DNA of 64,000 nucleotides from Epilithonimonas lactis (GCF_900110605.1 NZ_FOFI01000001.1:310001-374000); one strand, 5' to 3'; shown: positions 1 through 8,411, counted from the stretch's first letter. A program made the numbers and translations. The notes: generated from the letters alone by a model not told the origin.

Positions 1-501
1 AAAGACCTGAACAGCTACGTGATGAATGTTAAGGAAAACAACATCTACAACGAGGCTTTCTTTAGCAAGGAATTCACCACAGATATTGTCTATCGATATT
101 GCCACACCAATTTTGAGTTCTTCAAGTATTTTCCGACACTGCAATTGGAAGTATTTGACGGACTCATATTTCCGGAAGCGCCATTCATAGAACGCATCAA
201 AAATTACAGTTCCAAACTTTGCGAAAATGGATTGAAATTGTTTACACATAACAACCGTTCCAATTTTGAGATTTTTGACCTCGACATCATTTCCGAAGAA
301 TCTGACAAAATGGTCATTAAGACCCAGGAGTTTTGGAATTTGGTTTTCGTTGTAGAAGAAACGGGCGAAGAGTATATTGTGAATGAACTCAACACACAAA
401 TATATTTTATCAAGAATATTGACGAAAAATGGATGATTTGGGATAATTATAATCCAAACTCCGGATTACTTAACAATGTGATAAACAAAAAACCGCACTA
501 G
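1..501 (+). CDS. Hypothetical protein, 3' part of a gene cut by the window edge
   Basis: The frame is open from base 1 to the TAG at 499-501, so the gene begins left of the window; the GTG at 19 and ATG at 22 lie inside this open frame and need not be starts. About 166 residues are visible. They are rich in aromatic and acidic residues and end in a segment (EKWMIWDNYNPN) of the kind seen at the end of small NTF2/SnoaL-like or IMS-type domains. I do not recognise the family and assign no function. No membrane segment or signal peptide is visible in this part. Confidence 0.6.
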   Translation, partial: KDLNSYVMNVKENNIYNEAFFSKEFTTDIVYRYCHTNFEFFKYFPTLQLEVFDGLIFPEAPFIERIKNYSSKLCENGLKLFTHNNRSNFEIFDLDIISEESDKMVIKTQEFWNLVFVVEETGEEYIVNELNTQIYFIKNIDEKWMIWDNYNPNSGLLNNVINKKPH

Positions 502-797
502 GTACGGCTTATTCATTGATTTGTGTTTTTAGAATCTTGATAATTCTTTAACAAAAGTAGTCATAGAAAACGAACGAAATTAAACTTAAATATACTTATA
601 AATACATATTGTATTATTATCATTAAAGTTAAATTAATAATGTGGATTGATTAACCTTTGTTAATTAATTTTGTATTTAAATTTTAAAATGATGATTTAT
701 AGTGAATTATCAATAGCGCAATCGGTTGCATTGAAGTCGCTGATTTTATTTAATTCTAATTCACAATCACAAGGATTACAATCTCCCAAAACATAAA
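502..797. other. AT-rich intergenic stretch upstream of hppD
   Basis: This stretch holds no recognisable gene. It contains one exact TAnnTTTG box (TAATTTTG, 666-673) followed 16 nt later by an ATG that opens a 35-codon frame (listed separately as a doubtful small gene). The rest is AT-rich with no strong hairpin. Confidence 0.5.
689..796 (+). CDS. Doubtful small ORF (35 codons)
   Basis: ATG ATG at 689-694 opens a frame that runs to TAA at 794-796. The peptide is serine- and glutamine-rich (ending SQSQGLQSPKT) and lacks Cys. It sits 16 nt behind an exact Bacteroidota -7 box (TAATTTTG at 666-673), which is the only reason to list it. It could equally be untranslated leader DNA of hppD. No family was recognised. 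Confidence 0.2.
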   Translation: MMIYSELSIAQSVALKSLILFNSNSQSQGLQSPKT

Positions 798-840
798 AAC
801 TAACAATCGTTAGTTAGTTTCCGAAAAATTCTTATCTTGG
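798..840 (+). promoter_or_regulatory. Candidate operator and promoter of hppD
   Basis: A perfect 7-bp inverted repeat, AACTAAC-AATC-GTTAGTT, spans 798-815. It is followed by TATCTTGG at 833-840, one base off the TAnnTTTG -7 box. The dyad would overlap the -33 region, a usual place for a repressor, and has the shape of TetR-type operators. With this promoter, transcription would start near 847, leaving about 23 nt before the ATG at 870. The regulator is not in the window. Confidence 0.4.
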
Positions 841-869
841 CATCAACAGATATAAAAGTAAAAAGTAAA

Positions 870-2000
870 ATGTCAACACTCACTTTTGCCGAGAAAATCG
901 CACAAGCCGAGAATTTTCTCCCAATCAACGGAACAGATTATTTAGAATTTTATGTAGGAAATGCCAAGCAGGCGGCGCATTTTTACAAAACCGCATTCGG
1001 TTTTCAGTCCGTGGCTTACGCAGGTCCGGAAACTGGCGTGCGAGACCGCTCATCTTACGTGCTTCAGCAAGGAAAAATCAGATTGGTTTTGACTTCTGGT
1101 CTCAAGTCGGATTCTCCAATTTGTGAACATCAGAAAAAACACGGCGACGGTGTCAAGATTTTGGCACTTTGGGTAGATGATGCAGAAAAAGCTTTTGAAG
1201 AAACCACAAAACGTGGCGGAAAACCATATTTGGAACCTCAAACTTTGACCGACGAATTCGGCGAAGTGAAGATGTCCGGAATCTACACTTACGGCGAAAC
1301 GGTTCATATGTTCGTGGAACGTAAGAATTACAACGGCGCATTTATGCCAGGCTACGAACCTTGGAAAAGCGACTACAATCCTTCTGATGTTGGGCTTCTG
1401 TACGTGGACCATTGCGTCGGAAATGTCGGCTGGGACAGGATGATTCCAACCGTGGAGTGGTACGAAAAAGTGATGGGATTTGTCAACATTCTTTCGTTTG
1501 ATGACAAACAAATCAATACAGAATATTCTGCTTTGATGTCAAAAGTAATGTCCAACGGAAACGGATTTGCAAAGTTTCCAATCAACGAACCAGCGGAAGG
1601 TCAAAGAAAATCTCAGGTCGAAGAATATCTCGATTTCTACGAAGGCGAAGGCGTTCAGCACATTGCTGTTGCGACAAAAGACATCGTGAAAACTGTTACA
1701 GAACTGAAGAGTAGAGGCGTGGAATTCCTTTCACCACCGCCAGAAGCCTATTACGATATGATTCCAGACAGAGTTGGAAACATTGACGAGGACATCAAAA
1801 AACTTCAGAATTTAGGGATTTTGGTGGATTGTGATGAGGAAGGCTATCTGCTTCAAATCTTCACAAAACCCGTGGAAGACAGACCAACTTTGTTCTACGA
1901 AATCATCGAGAGACACGGCGCTCAGAGCTTCGGTGCCGGAAATTTCAAAGCACTTTTCGAAGCCTTGGAAAAAGAGCAGGAAAAACGTGGCAACTTATAA
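870..2000 (+). CDS. hppD: 4-hydroxyphenylpyruvate dioxygenase
   Basis: Converts 4-hydroxyphenylpyruvate to homogentisate with O2 and Fe(II) in tyrosine catabolism (cytoplasmic). The protein is 376 residues, normal for the family, with two vicinal-oxygen-chelate domains. The three iron ligands are visible: His181 (YVDHCVGNV), His264 (GVQHIAVAT) and Glu344 (FYEIIERHG). I start at ATG 870 because the in-frame TTG at 837 overlaps the probable -7 box and the residues it would add look unlike coding sequence. fahA follows after a terminator and repeats; hmgA, which encodes the next enzyme, is not adjacent. Confidence 0.95.
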   Translation: MSTLTFAEKIAQAENFLPINGTDYLEFYVGNAKQAAHFYKTAFGFQSVAYAGPETGVRDRSSYVLQQGKIRLVLTSGLKSDSPICEHQKKHGDGVKILALWVDDAEKAFEETTKRGGKPYLEPQTLTDEFGEVKMSGIYTYGETVHMFVERKNYNGAFMPGYEPWKSDYNPSDVGLLYVDHCVGNVGWDRMIPTVEWYEKVMGFVNILSFDDKQINTEYSALMSKVMSNGNGFAKFPINEPAEGQRKSQVEEYLDFYEGEGVQHIAVATKDIVKTVTELKSRGVEFLSPPPEAYYDMIPDRVGNIDEDIKKLQNLGILVDCDEEGYLLQIFTKPVEDRPTLFYEIIERHGAQSFGAGNFKALFEALEKEQEKRGNL

Positions 2001-2020
2001 ACCCAATCATTCACTATAGA

Positions 2021-2054
2021 ATTAAAGCATTATTTTTAATGCTTTAATTTTTTA
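2021..2054 (+). terminator. Terminator after hppD
   Basis: ATTAAAGCATT and AATGCTTTAAT form an 11-bp stem around a short T-rich loop, followed by a run of T. It lies 20 bp behind the hppD stop codon and suggests that fahA has its own promoter. Confidence 0.65.
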
Positions 2055-2055
2055 A

Positions 2056-2148
2056 GGCAACTTATCCGCCTTCCACTCCCAATCTTTTTGCCTTGGCTTT
2101 TCCAGCCACAAAAAAGGATTTCCGTTCAAGTCGGGTTGCGCTTCGCAA
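2056..2148 (+). repeat. Interspersed structured repeat, copy R1 (subfamily A')
   Basis: First of eight copies of a ~90-bp intergenic element. The left end is GGCAAC-TTATCCGCC and the right end is GTCGGGTTGCGCTTCGC. Its outer arms pair as GCAAC/GTTGC, where other copies have GCAGC/GCTGC or GCGCC/GGCGC. The inner stem is AATCTTTTTG with CAAAAAAGGATT, capped by a segment containing TTTTCCAGCC. Confidence 0.8.
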
Positions 2149-2200
2149 AGTTGAAATATTTTCCATTTATTAAAATTGAGAGCAGTTTTAATCTTTGTTG

Positions 2201-2270
2201 AGTTTTACGTCTTTGCGAACCTTATAAATATTTTCAATAATGTCAAAAAAATCTTTGCGGACTTTGCGTT
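2201..2270 (+). repeat. CTTTGCG repeat, copy 1
   Basis: About 70 bp of the form ...CTTTGCGAACCTTATAAATATTTTCA... ending CTTTGCGGACTTTGCGTT. Related copies lie at 23609-23678, 45355-45430 and 45459-45528. It directly precedes fahA, so it is probably in or near its leader. Confidence 0.6.
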
Positions 2271-2312
2271 AAATTTCTGCAGGAGATAATAATCAAATCT
2301 TAAACTAAAAAA

Positions 2313-3569
2313 ATGAAATCATTCATAGAATATTCCTCAGATTCAGACTTTTCCATTCACAATATTCCTTTTGGCGTTTGTGTGTTTAATAAAGAATTTA
2401 TTGCCTGCGCCACGAGAATCGGCGACATCGTCATCGATTTGGCGACTTTGTATGACCTAGGTTATTTTGAAGAAATCACCGAAATGGACGACAATGTCTT
2501 CGAAGCCTACACCATCAACGAATTCATCGAACTTGGAAAACCAGTTACGAATAAAGTCAGAGAAAAAATACAACAGCTGTTATTGGAAGATTCACTTCTT
2601 TCAAAAGATGAACGGACGATTACAGATTGCTTCTATAATCTCGACGAAATTCAAATGATGATGCCTTTGCACATCCCCAATTACACCGATTTCTACAGCA
2701 GTATTCAGCACGCCACAAATGTCGGAATGATGTTCCGCGACCCTGCCAATGCGCTTCTTCCAAACTGGAAACATTTGCCAGTTGGTTATCACGGTCGCGC
2801 GTCTTCCATCGTTTTATCAGGCATCGACATCATCAGACCTTGCGGACAAATCAAACCGCCAGATGCAGACAAACCGATTTTCAGTGCTTCAAGACAACTT
2901 GATTTCGAATTGGAAATGGCATTTGTGGTGAACAAAAATACAGATTTGGGCGACAGGATTTCCGTTGCAGAAGCTGAAGATGCGATTTTCGGAATGATGA
3001 TTTTCAATGATTGGTCGGCGAGAGATATCCAAAGTTGGGAATATGTACCGTTGGGGCCGTTTTTAGGGAAGAATTTTGGTTCGTCTATTTCGCCTTGGAT
3101 TGTGACTTTGGAAGCTTTGAAACCTTTCAAAACTGAATCTCCAAAGCAAGAACCGGAAGTCTTGGATTATCTGAAATTTGATGGCGACAAAAATTATGAC
3201 ATCAATCTTGAAGTTTATTTGAAACCAGAAAACTCAGAAGAAAATCTGATTTCACAAAGCAATTACAAATTTATGTATTGGAATATGTTCCAGCAATTGG
3301 CGCATCACACGGTCAATGGTTGTAATGTGGAAGTTGGCGATGTTTACGCCAGCGGAACGATTTCCGGAGAAGATGAAAAATCCTATGGTTCGATGTTGGA
3401 ATTGTCTTGGAAAGGAACCAAACCAGTGCAATTGAAAAACGGCATCGAAAGAAAATTTATCGAAGACGGCGATACGGTGACGATGAAAGCTTGGTCTGAG
3501 AAAGACGGTATCCGAGTTGGGTTTGGGGAAGTTTCTGGGAAGATTTTGCCTGCAATTTTACCACAATAG
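2313..3569 (+). CDS. fahA: Fumarylacetoacetase
   Basis: Last step of tyrosine degradation: cleaves fumarylacetoacetate to fumarate and acetoacetate. The protein is 418 residues with an N-terminal SH3-like part and a C-terminal FAH hydrolase domain. The residues used by the mammalian enzyme fall at the same numbers: metal ligands Asp126 (NYTDF), Glu199 and Glu201 (LDFELEM), Asp233 (NDWSARDIQ), and catalytic His133 (IQHATN). GYHGRASS at 158-165 is also conserved. It lies downstream of hppD on the same strand, separated by a terminator and two repeats. Confidence 0.96.
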   Translation: MKSFIEYSSDSDFSIHNIPFGVCVFNKEFIACATRIGDIVIDLATLYDLGYFEEITEMDDNVFEAYTINEFIELGKPVTNKVREKIQQLLLEDSLLSKDERTITDCFYNLDEIQMMMPLHIPNYTDFYSSIQHATNVGMMFRDPANALLPNWKHLPVGYHGRASSIVLSGIDIIRPCGQIKPPDADKPIFSASRQLDFELEMAFVVNKNTDLGDRISVAEAEDAIFGMMIFNDWSARDIQSWEYVPLGPFLGKNFGSSISPWIVTLEALKPFKTESPKQEPEVLDYLKFDGDKNYDINLEVYLKPENSEENLISQSNYKFMYWNMFQQLAHHTVNGCNVEVGDVYASGTISGEDEKSYGSMLELSWKGTKPVQLKNGIERKFIEDGDTVTMKAWSEKDGIRVGFGEVSGKILPAILPQ

Positions 3570-3655
3570 TCACAAAGATTTTTCACAAAGTTCACAAGGA
3601 TTTTTTTACTTGTGCTCTTTGTGAAAAACCCTTGTGTTCCTAGTGGTTAAAAATA
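3570..3655 (+). repeat. CACAAAG/CTTTGTG inverted repeat
   Basis: Directly behind the fahA stop, TTCACAAAG-TTCACAAG is mirrored by CTTGTG-CTCTTTGTGAA around a T-rich centre. It can form a terminator-like hairpin and resembles the CTTTGTG repeat family elsewhere in the window. It does not end in a clean T tract. Confidence 0.5.
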
Positions 3656-3671
3656 TTTTAATAAATAAGAA

Positions 3672-4496
3672 ATGAAAACAATCATCCCATCCGATATTTC
3701 CGCAGTTCAACTCCAGCAAGTGATGCAAACAGCGATTGCGCCACGACCAATTGCTTTGGCAAGCACAATTAACAGCAAAGGAGAAATCAATCTTTCGCCG
3801 TTCAGTTTTTTCAATATGTTCAGCACGGTTCCGCCGGTTGTGATTATTTCACCTTCCCGACGCGTTCGTGACAATACGACCAAACACACTTTGGAAAACC
3901 TGAAAGAAGTTCCCGAATTGGTCATAGGAAATGTGAATTTCGATATGGTTCAGCAGGTTTCTTTGGCGAGTATGGAATACGAAGATGGCATTAATGAATT
4001 CATCAAATCCGGATTGACGATGAAACCAGCCGACATCGTAAAACCACCTTTAATTGTAGAATCGCCAGTTAATTTTGAGTGCAAAGTTCTTGAAATTAAA
4101 AGTTTAGGAGAACTTGGAGGCGCAGGAAATCTTGTGATTGCTGAGATTGTAAAAATTCATATCAATGAAAAATATTTGGATAAAGCGGGAAATCTGGACC
4201 AAAAACAATTGGATTTGGTCGCAAGATTAGGCGGAAATTTCTACTCCCGAAACAACGAAAGTAACATCTTTGAAGTTCCAAAACCGCTGGTGACAAAAGG
4301 AATCGGCTACGACCAACTTCCAGACGAAATTAAGCAAAGTCATATTTTCACAGGAAACGATTTGGGAATGTTGGCAAATGTGGAAATTTTACCGAGTGGT
4401 CGTTTTTCTTCGGAAAAAGATGTACATTTATTAGCTCAGAATTATTTAAAAAACAATGAAATTGAAAATGCTTGGAATGTTTTAAAATCTGACTGA
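3672..4496 (+). CDS. Flavin reductase-like (FMN-binding split-barrel) protein
   Basis: 274 residues, with the N-terminal half typical of the flavin reductase/DIM6-NTAB family: TAIAPRPIALASTINSKG, NLSPFSFFNMFSTVPPVVIIS. Members bind FMN and reduce or use it; the substrate cannot be read from sequence. The gene lies downstream of fahA, an arrangement I believe is common in flavobacteria, so a role linked to aromatic degradation is possible but inferred. Confidence 0.85.
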   Translation: MKTIIPSDISAVQLQQVMQTAIAPRPIALASTINSKGEINLSPFSFFNMFSTVPPVVIISPSRRVRDNTTKHTLENLKEVPELVIGNVNFDMVQQVSLASMEYEDGINEFIKSGLTMKPADIVKPPLIVESPVNFECKVLEIKSLGELGGAGNLVIAEIVKIHINEKYLDKAGNLDQKQLDLVARLGGNFYSRNNESNIFEVPKPLVTKGIGYDQLPDEIKQSHIFTGNDLGMLANVEILPSGRFSSEKDVHLLAQNYLKNNEIENAWNVLKSD

Positions 4497-4530
4497 TAGC
4501 CATTAAAAACTAAAAACCTTTAATTAAACT

Positions 4531-4776
4531 ATGAAAAAATCGGTGTATCAAACCATCATCAGCCTTCTGATTTTGGTGATTGTGATGTCGGTTTTTGCCG
4601 TTGTCAACATCCAGGTCAGTTTGAAATATGAAACTGAGAATATGAAAGATTGCATTTCGCTGATTTCTGGGAGAAATCTTTGTCAGGAATTGTTGGCTTC
4701 AAAAATTATTATTGTGATTTGCCTTATTGCTATTTCCGGAATGTTGAGTTTTAGAAATAAGATTGTAAGTTTATAG
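4531..4776 (+). CDS. Small membrane protein of unknown function
   Basis: 81 residues with two hydrophobic segments, about residues 9-29 (IISLLILVIVMSVFAVVNI) and 59-75, joined by a short loop with two Cys (about 41 and 51). The family is not recognised. It starts 34 bp behind the flavin reductase-like gene, so it may be read with it. The spacing and two clear membrane segments make it a likely real gene. Confidence 0.6.
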   Translation: MKKSVYQTIISLLILVIVMSVFAVVNIQVSLKYETENMKDCISLISGRNLCQELLASKIIIVICLIAISGMLSFRNKIVSL

Positions 4777-4782
4777 GATTAT

Positions 4783-5728
4783 TTAGATACATTCATTTCT
4801 TACTTTGATACCGTTTTTTTCTAATTCTTTTTTCATTTCAAGCCAAGTTCTGTCTTTTAACGTTCCAGCAGGATAAATATCTTGTTTGAAATTTTTAGTA
4901 ATTATTCTTAAAATATTCGCTTGTTTATGCTGTGTTTCATAGACGATTTCTTCAATGTCCGAAATTCTGTAAATTTTCTTTTTCCAAAAAAAAATAATGA
5001 TTTTTAACAACAAAGAAATTTTTAGATTTTTCAAAATAATTCATTGAAAATACATTCAGTAAAAACCAAAAAATAGAAAATGGAACATAAATTTTCAACT
5101 GATTGAATTTAGAAAGTTTGCTATCTGTAAGTAATATCACATAGATGCAACAAAGTATTAATGACCACATCATTATTCCTCTGAATGAAAATATTGGATT
5201 TCCTTTAAACTCCTGAAAGTTTTCATTCTCTATTTCATTACTTCTAATTCTAGAATTAATTATTTCAAAACTTTCCTTTTTATCAACTACTATTTGTTTG
5301 ATGAATAATTTGATTTCCCAACTGTTGGAATACATATCATCAAATATGAATAAAGTTTGATTGTCATTGAAAACTAATGTTGAAACTTCCATTTGATAAG
5401 AAAAAAAACCAAATCCTTTTTTGCCTGTAAGTATTATTCTTTTCACGTCTTTCCAAAAGTAGACTTTAGGTCCTATTGTTATTTTTTCTTTATCAACAAC
5501 GATTTTTCGAGATTTTTGATAATAATTTTTCACGTAACTAAATCCCAAATAGTATGTAAAAAAACTGAAAACAGGTAATAAATACGTTTTAATTTTATGA
5601 TTATTCAAAGGCCAATCCTTAATAAAAATGTATATTAGAAAAGAAGCTAATGCAGCAAAAAAAATTGCAGAAAATAAAACTGAAAACCAAATAGTTTTAC
5701 GGTTTTGCTTTGAAGTTATTTTAGTCAT
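4783..5728 (-). pseudogene. Membrane protein with PH-like domain, broken by a frameshift in an A9/T9 run
   Basis: Read from 5728, the protein has N-terminal membrane segments (about residues 14-35 and 48-65), a soluble part (IVVDKEKITIGPKVYFWKDVKRI) like a bacterial PH/YcxB domain, and further membrane segments. The frame then slips at a run of nine A (plus strand, 4986-4994) and ends after LEKENLQNFGH. In the next frame the natural continuation is WKKKIYRISDIEEIVYETQ through LEKNGIKVRNECI, stopping at 4783. Eight instead of nine A restores one protein of about 314 residues with a second PH-like repeat. This may be a sequencing error, a true mutation or slippage. Function unknown. Confidence 0.65.
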
Positions 5729-5740
5729 AAGTCAACTATT

Positions 5741-7489
5741 CTAAATCACCGTATCCCCATCAGGCGAAACCACCTGCGCCTTATAAAGCAAAGAATAATA
5801 ACCATTTTTCGCAAGCAATTCCTGATGTGTTCCTTCTTCCACAATCAATCCGTGGTCCATCACGATGATTTTATCTGCTTTTTCAATGGTCGAAAGTCGG
5901 TGTGCGATGAGGATTGATGTTCTGTTTTTTGTGATTTTCTCTGTCGCTCTTTGGATTAATTTTTCGCTCTCGTGGTCGATGGATGAGGTCGCTTCGTCCA
6001 GAATCAGAATTTTCGGGTCGGAAAGATAAGCTCTTAAAAATGACAATAATTGTCTTTGTCCAAGGGAAATGGACGAACCTCTTTCACTCACCACATAGTC
6101 GTAACCGTTTGGCAAACTTTCAATAAATTCATCAACGCCGATTTCCTTTGAAGCTTTTTTGACTTGTTCCAAAGTAATGCTTTCGTCGCCCAAAGTCAGG
6201 TTTTCAAAAATACTGCCGTGGAAAAGGAAAACGTCCTGAAGAACCACGCCAATGTGACTTCTTAAATTATACAATTCATAGTCGCGAATATCAACATCAT
6301 CCAACATTATCTTTCCAGAATTGATGTCGTAAAGTCTTGTAATCAAACTGATAATTGTAGATTTTCCCGCGCCGGTTGCACCAACGATTGCGACAGTTTC
6401 ACCCGAATTAACCTTAAAATCAATGCCTTTTAAAACCAATTGTTTCTCGTCGTAAGCAAAGTGAACATTCTGAAATTCAATTTTTCCATCAAAATGGTCT
6501 CGGGCAATCGTTCCGTTGTTCGGCATCGCCTGGTCTTCGTCCATTACGCCAAGAACTCTTTCTGCGCCGACAATTCCTCGCTGAATATTATTAAATCTAT
6601 CCGCAATCTGTCTCAACGGCCGAATCAACATATTAATGAATTGAATAAAAGCGATAATAACACCTGGCGTAGATTTGATAAAACCACCGTAAAATAGGAT
6701 GAATCCAATAAAAAGCGACGAAATCAATTCGACAACCGGAAAAAATAATGAGAAGATGAAAACCGTTCTCAACAAAGCTTTCTTCAGTTCGATATTAATT
6801 TTATCAAACTTCGTAAACTCGGCTTCCTGTCTGTTGAAAACTTGAATCAACGGCATTCCTGCCAAACGTTCCTGCACAAAACTATTCTGCGTCGAGGTCC
6901 AGCTTCTTTCCAATCCGAAAGCCGTTTTCAGTTTTTTCTGAAAAACTCTTGTAATCACCACCATCAGCGGAAGAATCGCCAATGAAATTAGACTTAGATG
7001 CGTGTCCACCTGAAACATCGCAAACAACACCATCACAATTCTCAGAATGTCTCCGAAAACCATTAGGAATCCGTCTGTGTAAACCGTCGCAATTGTTTCT
7101 ACATCGCCGACCGCTCTTGTTACCAAACTTCCAATCGGGGTTTTGTCAAAAAATGCCGTTCTGAAATAAATCAGTTTGTGATAAAGTCTTTCTCGGATGT
7201 CACGAATCACATTTTGAGAAATGAAATTTGAGAAATAAACCAGGAAAAAATTCAGAATCGTCTCTGCAACCACCAGTCCGATGAGCAGATAGATGTGCTT
7301 CATTAATTGAGATTTGTCTCTCAGCTGAACGATGTCAATATCCACAACATCTTTGGTAAGAATCGGTCGGTAAGTGGAGACAATTGCCAGAACGATGGAG
7401 ATGACCAGCGTGATGATGAACCACGAACGGAATTTCATCCCAATTAGAAATAGTCTTTTTACAATATCCCAAGTCGTTTGTTTCTTCAT
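5741..7489 (-). CDS. ABC exporter with fused permease and ATPase (MsbA/MdlB type)
   Basis: 582 residues: an N-terminal six-helix transmembrane domain (to about residue 315) followed by an ATPase domain. Visible motifs are Walker A GATGAGKST, signature SLGQRQL, Walker B ILILDEATSSID and the H-loop IAHRLST. It works as a homo- or heterodimer exporting lipids, peptides or drugs; the substrate is not readable and no partner half-transporter is adjacent. An exact -7 box lies just upstream. The frameshifted membrane gene begins 12 bp behind its stop. Confidence 0.92.
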   Translation of the reverse strand: MKKQTTWDIVKRLFLIGMKFRSWFIITLVISIVLAIVSTYRPILTKDVVDIDIVQLRDKSQLMKHIYLLIGLVVAETILNFFLVYFSNFISQNVIRDIRERLYHKLIYFRTAFFDKTPIGSLVTRAVGDVETIATVYTDGFLMVFGDILRIVMVLFAMFQVDTHLSLISLAILPLMVVITRVFQKKLKTAFGLERSWTSTQNSFVQERLAGMPLIQVFNRQEAEFTKFDKINIELKKALLRTVFIFSLFFPVVELISSLFIGFILFYGGFIKSTPGVIIAFIQFINMLIRPLRQIADRFNNIQRGIVGAERVLGVMDEDQAMPNNGTIARDHFDGKIEFQNVHFAYDEKQLVLKGIDFKVNSGETVAIVGATGAGKSTIISLITRLYDINSGKIMLDDVDIRDYELYNLRSHIGVVLQDVFLFHGSIFENLTLGDESITLEQVKKASKEIGVDEFIESLPNGYDYVVSERGSSISLGQRQLLSFLRAYLSDPKILILDEATSSIDHESEKLIQRATEKITKNRTSILIAHRLSTIEKADKIIVMDHGLIVEEGTHQELLAKNGYYSLLYKAQVVSPDGDTVI

Positions 7490-7507
7490 ATTATCTCAAA
7501 TGCAGTG

Positions 7508-7515
7508 CAAAAATA
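7508..7515 (-). promoter_or_regulatory. -7 promoter box of the ABC exporter
   Basis: TATTTTTG on the minus strand matches the Bacteroidota TAnnTTTG box, 19 nt upstream of the ATG at 7489. This predicts a leader of only about 12 nt. The -33 element is weak. Confidence 0.5.
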
Positions 7516-7644
7516 AGGAAATTCGATGGGAAGTAATGTTAAAGTCGTACAGCGATTTCTATGGTTTGAAAATAATTATTTCACAAGCAAAAAGTCATAG
7601 AGATAGTCTCTCGGTAGGAAATACTTGAAATGTTTTTAGATATA

Positions 7645-7710
7645 GTCGCAGAGCGACTTTCCATTGGTAGAAGATAATCATAACGTTTCCACGCAGAGTC
7701 GCGGAGCGAC
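7645..7710 (-). repeat. REP-like hairpin pair left of the transposase
   Basis: Two hairpins with 5-bp stems and three-base loops: GTCGC-AGA-GCGAC at 7645-7657 and GTCGC-GGA-GCGAC at 7698-7710. On the minus strand, ACCAAT or ATTGGT lies next to the hairpin. They mirror the pair at 8278-8338, so the pairs face outward from the transposase. Degenerate relatives may lie at 7543-7555. Confidence 0.75.
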
Positions 7711-7728
7711 GACCAATTAGTACTAATT

Positions 7729-8196
7729 TCAAATCAATTCTTTAAAAACATATTTCTCATTATAATCAATTTCAAATTTCTCTAAAAAATCAACATATTC
7801 TTCACGAAACGATTTTTTATAATGGTGTTTTTCCTGATTTTCAATATATCTTATTACATCATTGATTTGAGATTTTCCATACGAAAACGCGCCAAAACTA
7901 TCTTGCCATTCAAATCGAAAGGGAATAAAATTATTTTCATTAATCCATTTGGAGGAAATACTTTTCACTTCCTGAACTAAATCTGATACTGATTGATTGG
8001 GTCTTAAACCAATTAAAATATGAATGTGGTCTGGCATTCCGTTGATAGATAACAACTTGTGTTTTCTGTTTTGGATTACGCCTGTGATGTATTTAAACAA
8101 ATCATCTTTCCATTCATTCTGAATTAATGCTTGGCGAAATTTCACAGCAAAAACCAATTGAATATGGATTTGGGTGTATGTATTATTTTCAGCCAT
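7729..8196 (-). CDS. REP-associated tyrosine transposase (IS200-like, Y1/HUH)
   Basis: 155 residues of the single-strand transposase fold. The HUH motif is His57-Ile-His59 (MPDHIHILIG) and the likely nucleophile is Tyr117 (INDVIRYIENQEKHH). Such enzymes nick and join single-stranded DNA at small hairpins. It stands alone, with no TnpB, between inverted pairs of GTCGC-NNN-GCGAC hairpins, the arrangement of a RAYT with its REP elements. The gene looks intact. Similar triloop hairpins at 12881-12945 may be further products of this enzyme or a relative; this is inferred. Confidence 0.88.
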   Translation of the reverse strand: MAENNTYTQIHIQLVFAVKFRQALIQNEWKDDLFKYITGVIQNRKHKLLSINGMPDHIHILIGLRPNQSVSDLVQEVKSISSKWINENNFIPFRFEWQDSFGAFSYGKSQINDVIRYIENQEKHHYKKSFREEYVDFLEKFEIDYNEKYVFKELI

Positions 8197-8277
8197 TTGA
8201 GTTTTTTTTAGATTAATATTAAATCTAATTTAATGAAATTTCATTAATAATTTTCAAGGATTGATAACCAATAGATC

Positions 8278-8338
8278 GTCGCTCCGCGACCGTTATAGGG
8301 ATTTTTTAGTTGCTACCAATAGACTGTCGCTCTGCGAC
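8278..8338 (+). repeat. REP-like hairpin pair right of the transposase
   Basis: GTCGC-TCC-GCGAC at 8278-8290 and GTCGC-TCT-GCGAC at 8326-8338, each preceded by ACCAATAGA. The ACCAAT flank lies on the plus strand here and mainly on the minus strand at the left pair, so the two pairs are inverted around the gene. Confidence 0.75.
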
Positions 8339-8411
8339 TCTTTTGAAATGCTCATTATCTTTTGACAGGTTGTTGCTCAGCACTATTAAAAGTGCAGGAG
8401 ATCAGGAGAAT

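Noticed and set aside
837-869. Upstream TTG start for hppD
   Set aside because: It overlaps the probable -7 box and adds residues outside the dioxygenase domain; ATG 870 fits better.
3570-3655. Riboswitch or clean terminator behind fahA
   Set aside because: The dyad lacks a proper T tract and matches a dispersed repeat family; no known aptamer pattern was seen.
7645-8338. CRISPR-like array from the repeated GTCGC hairpins
   Set aside because: Only two copies per side, irregular spacing, opposite orientation and no cas genes; it is a REP/transposase arrangement.
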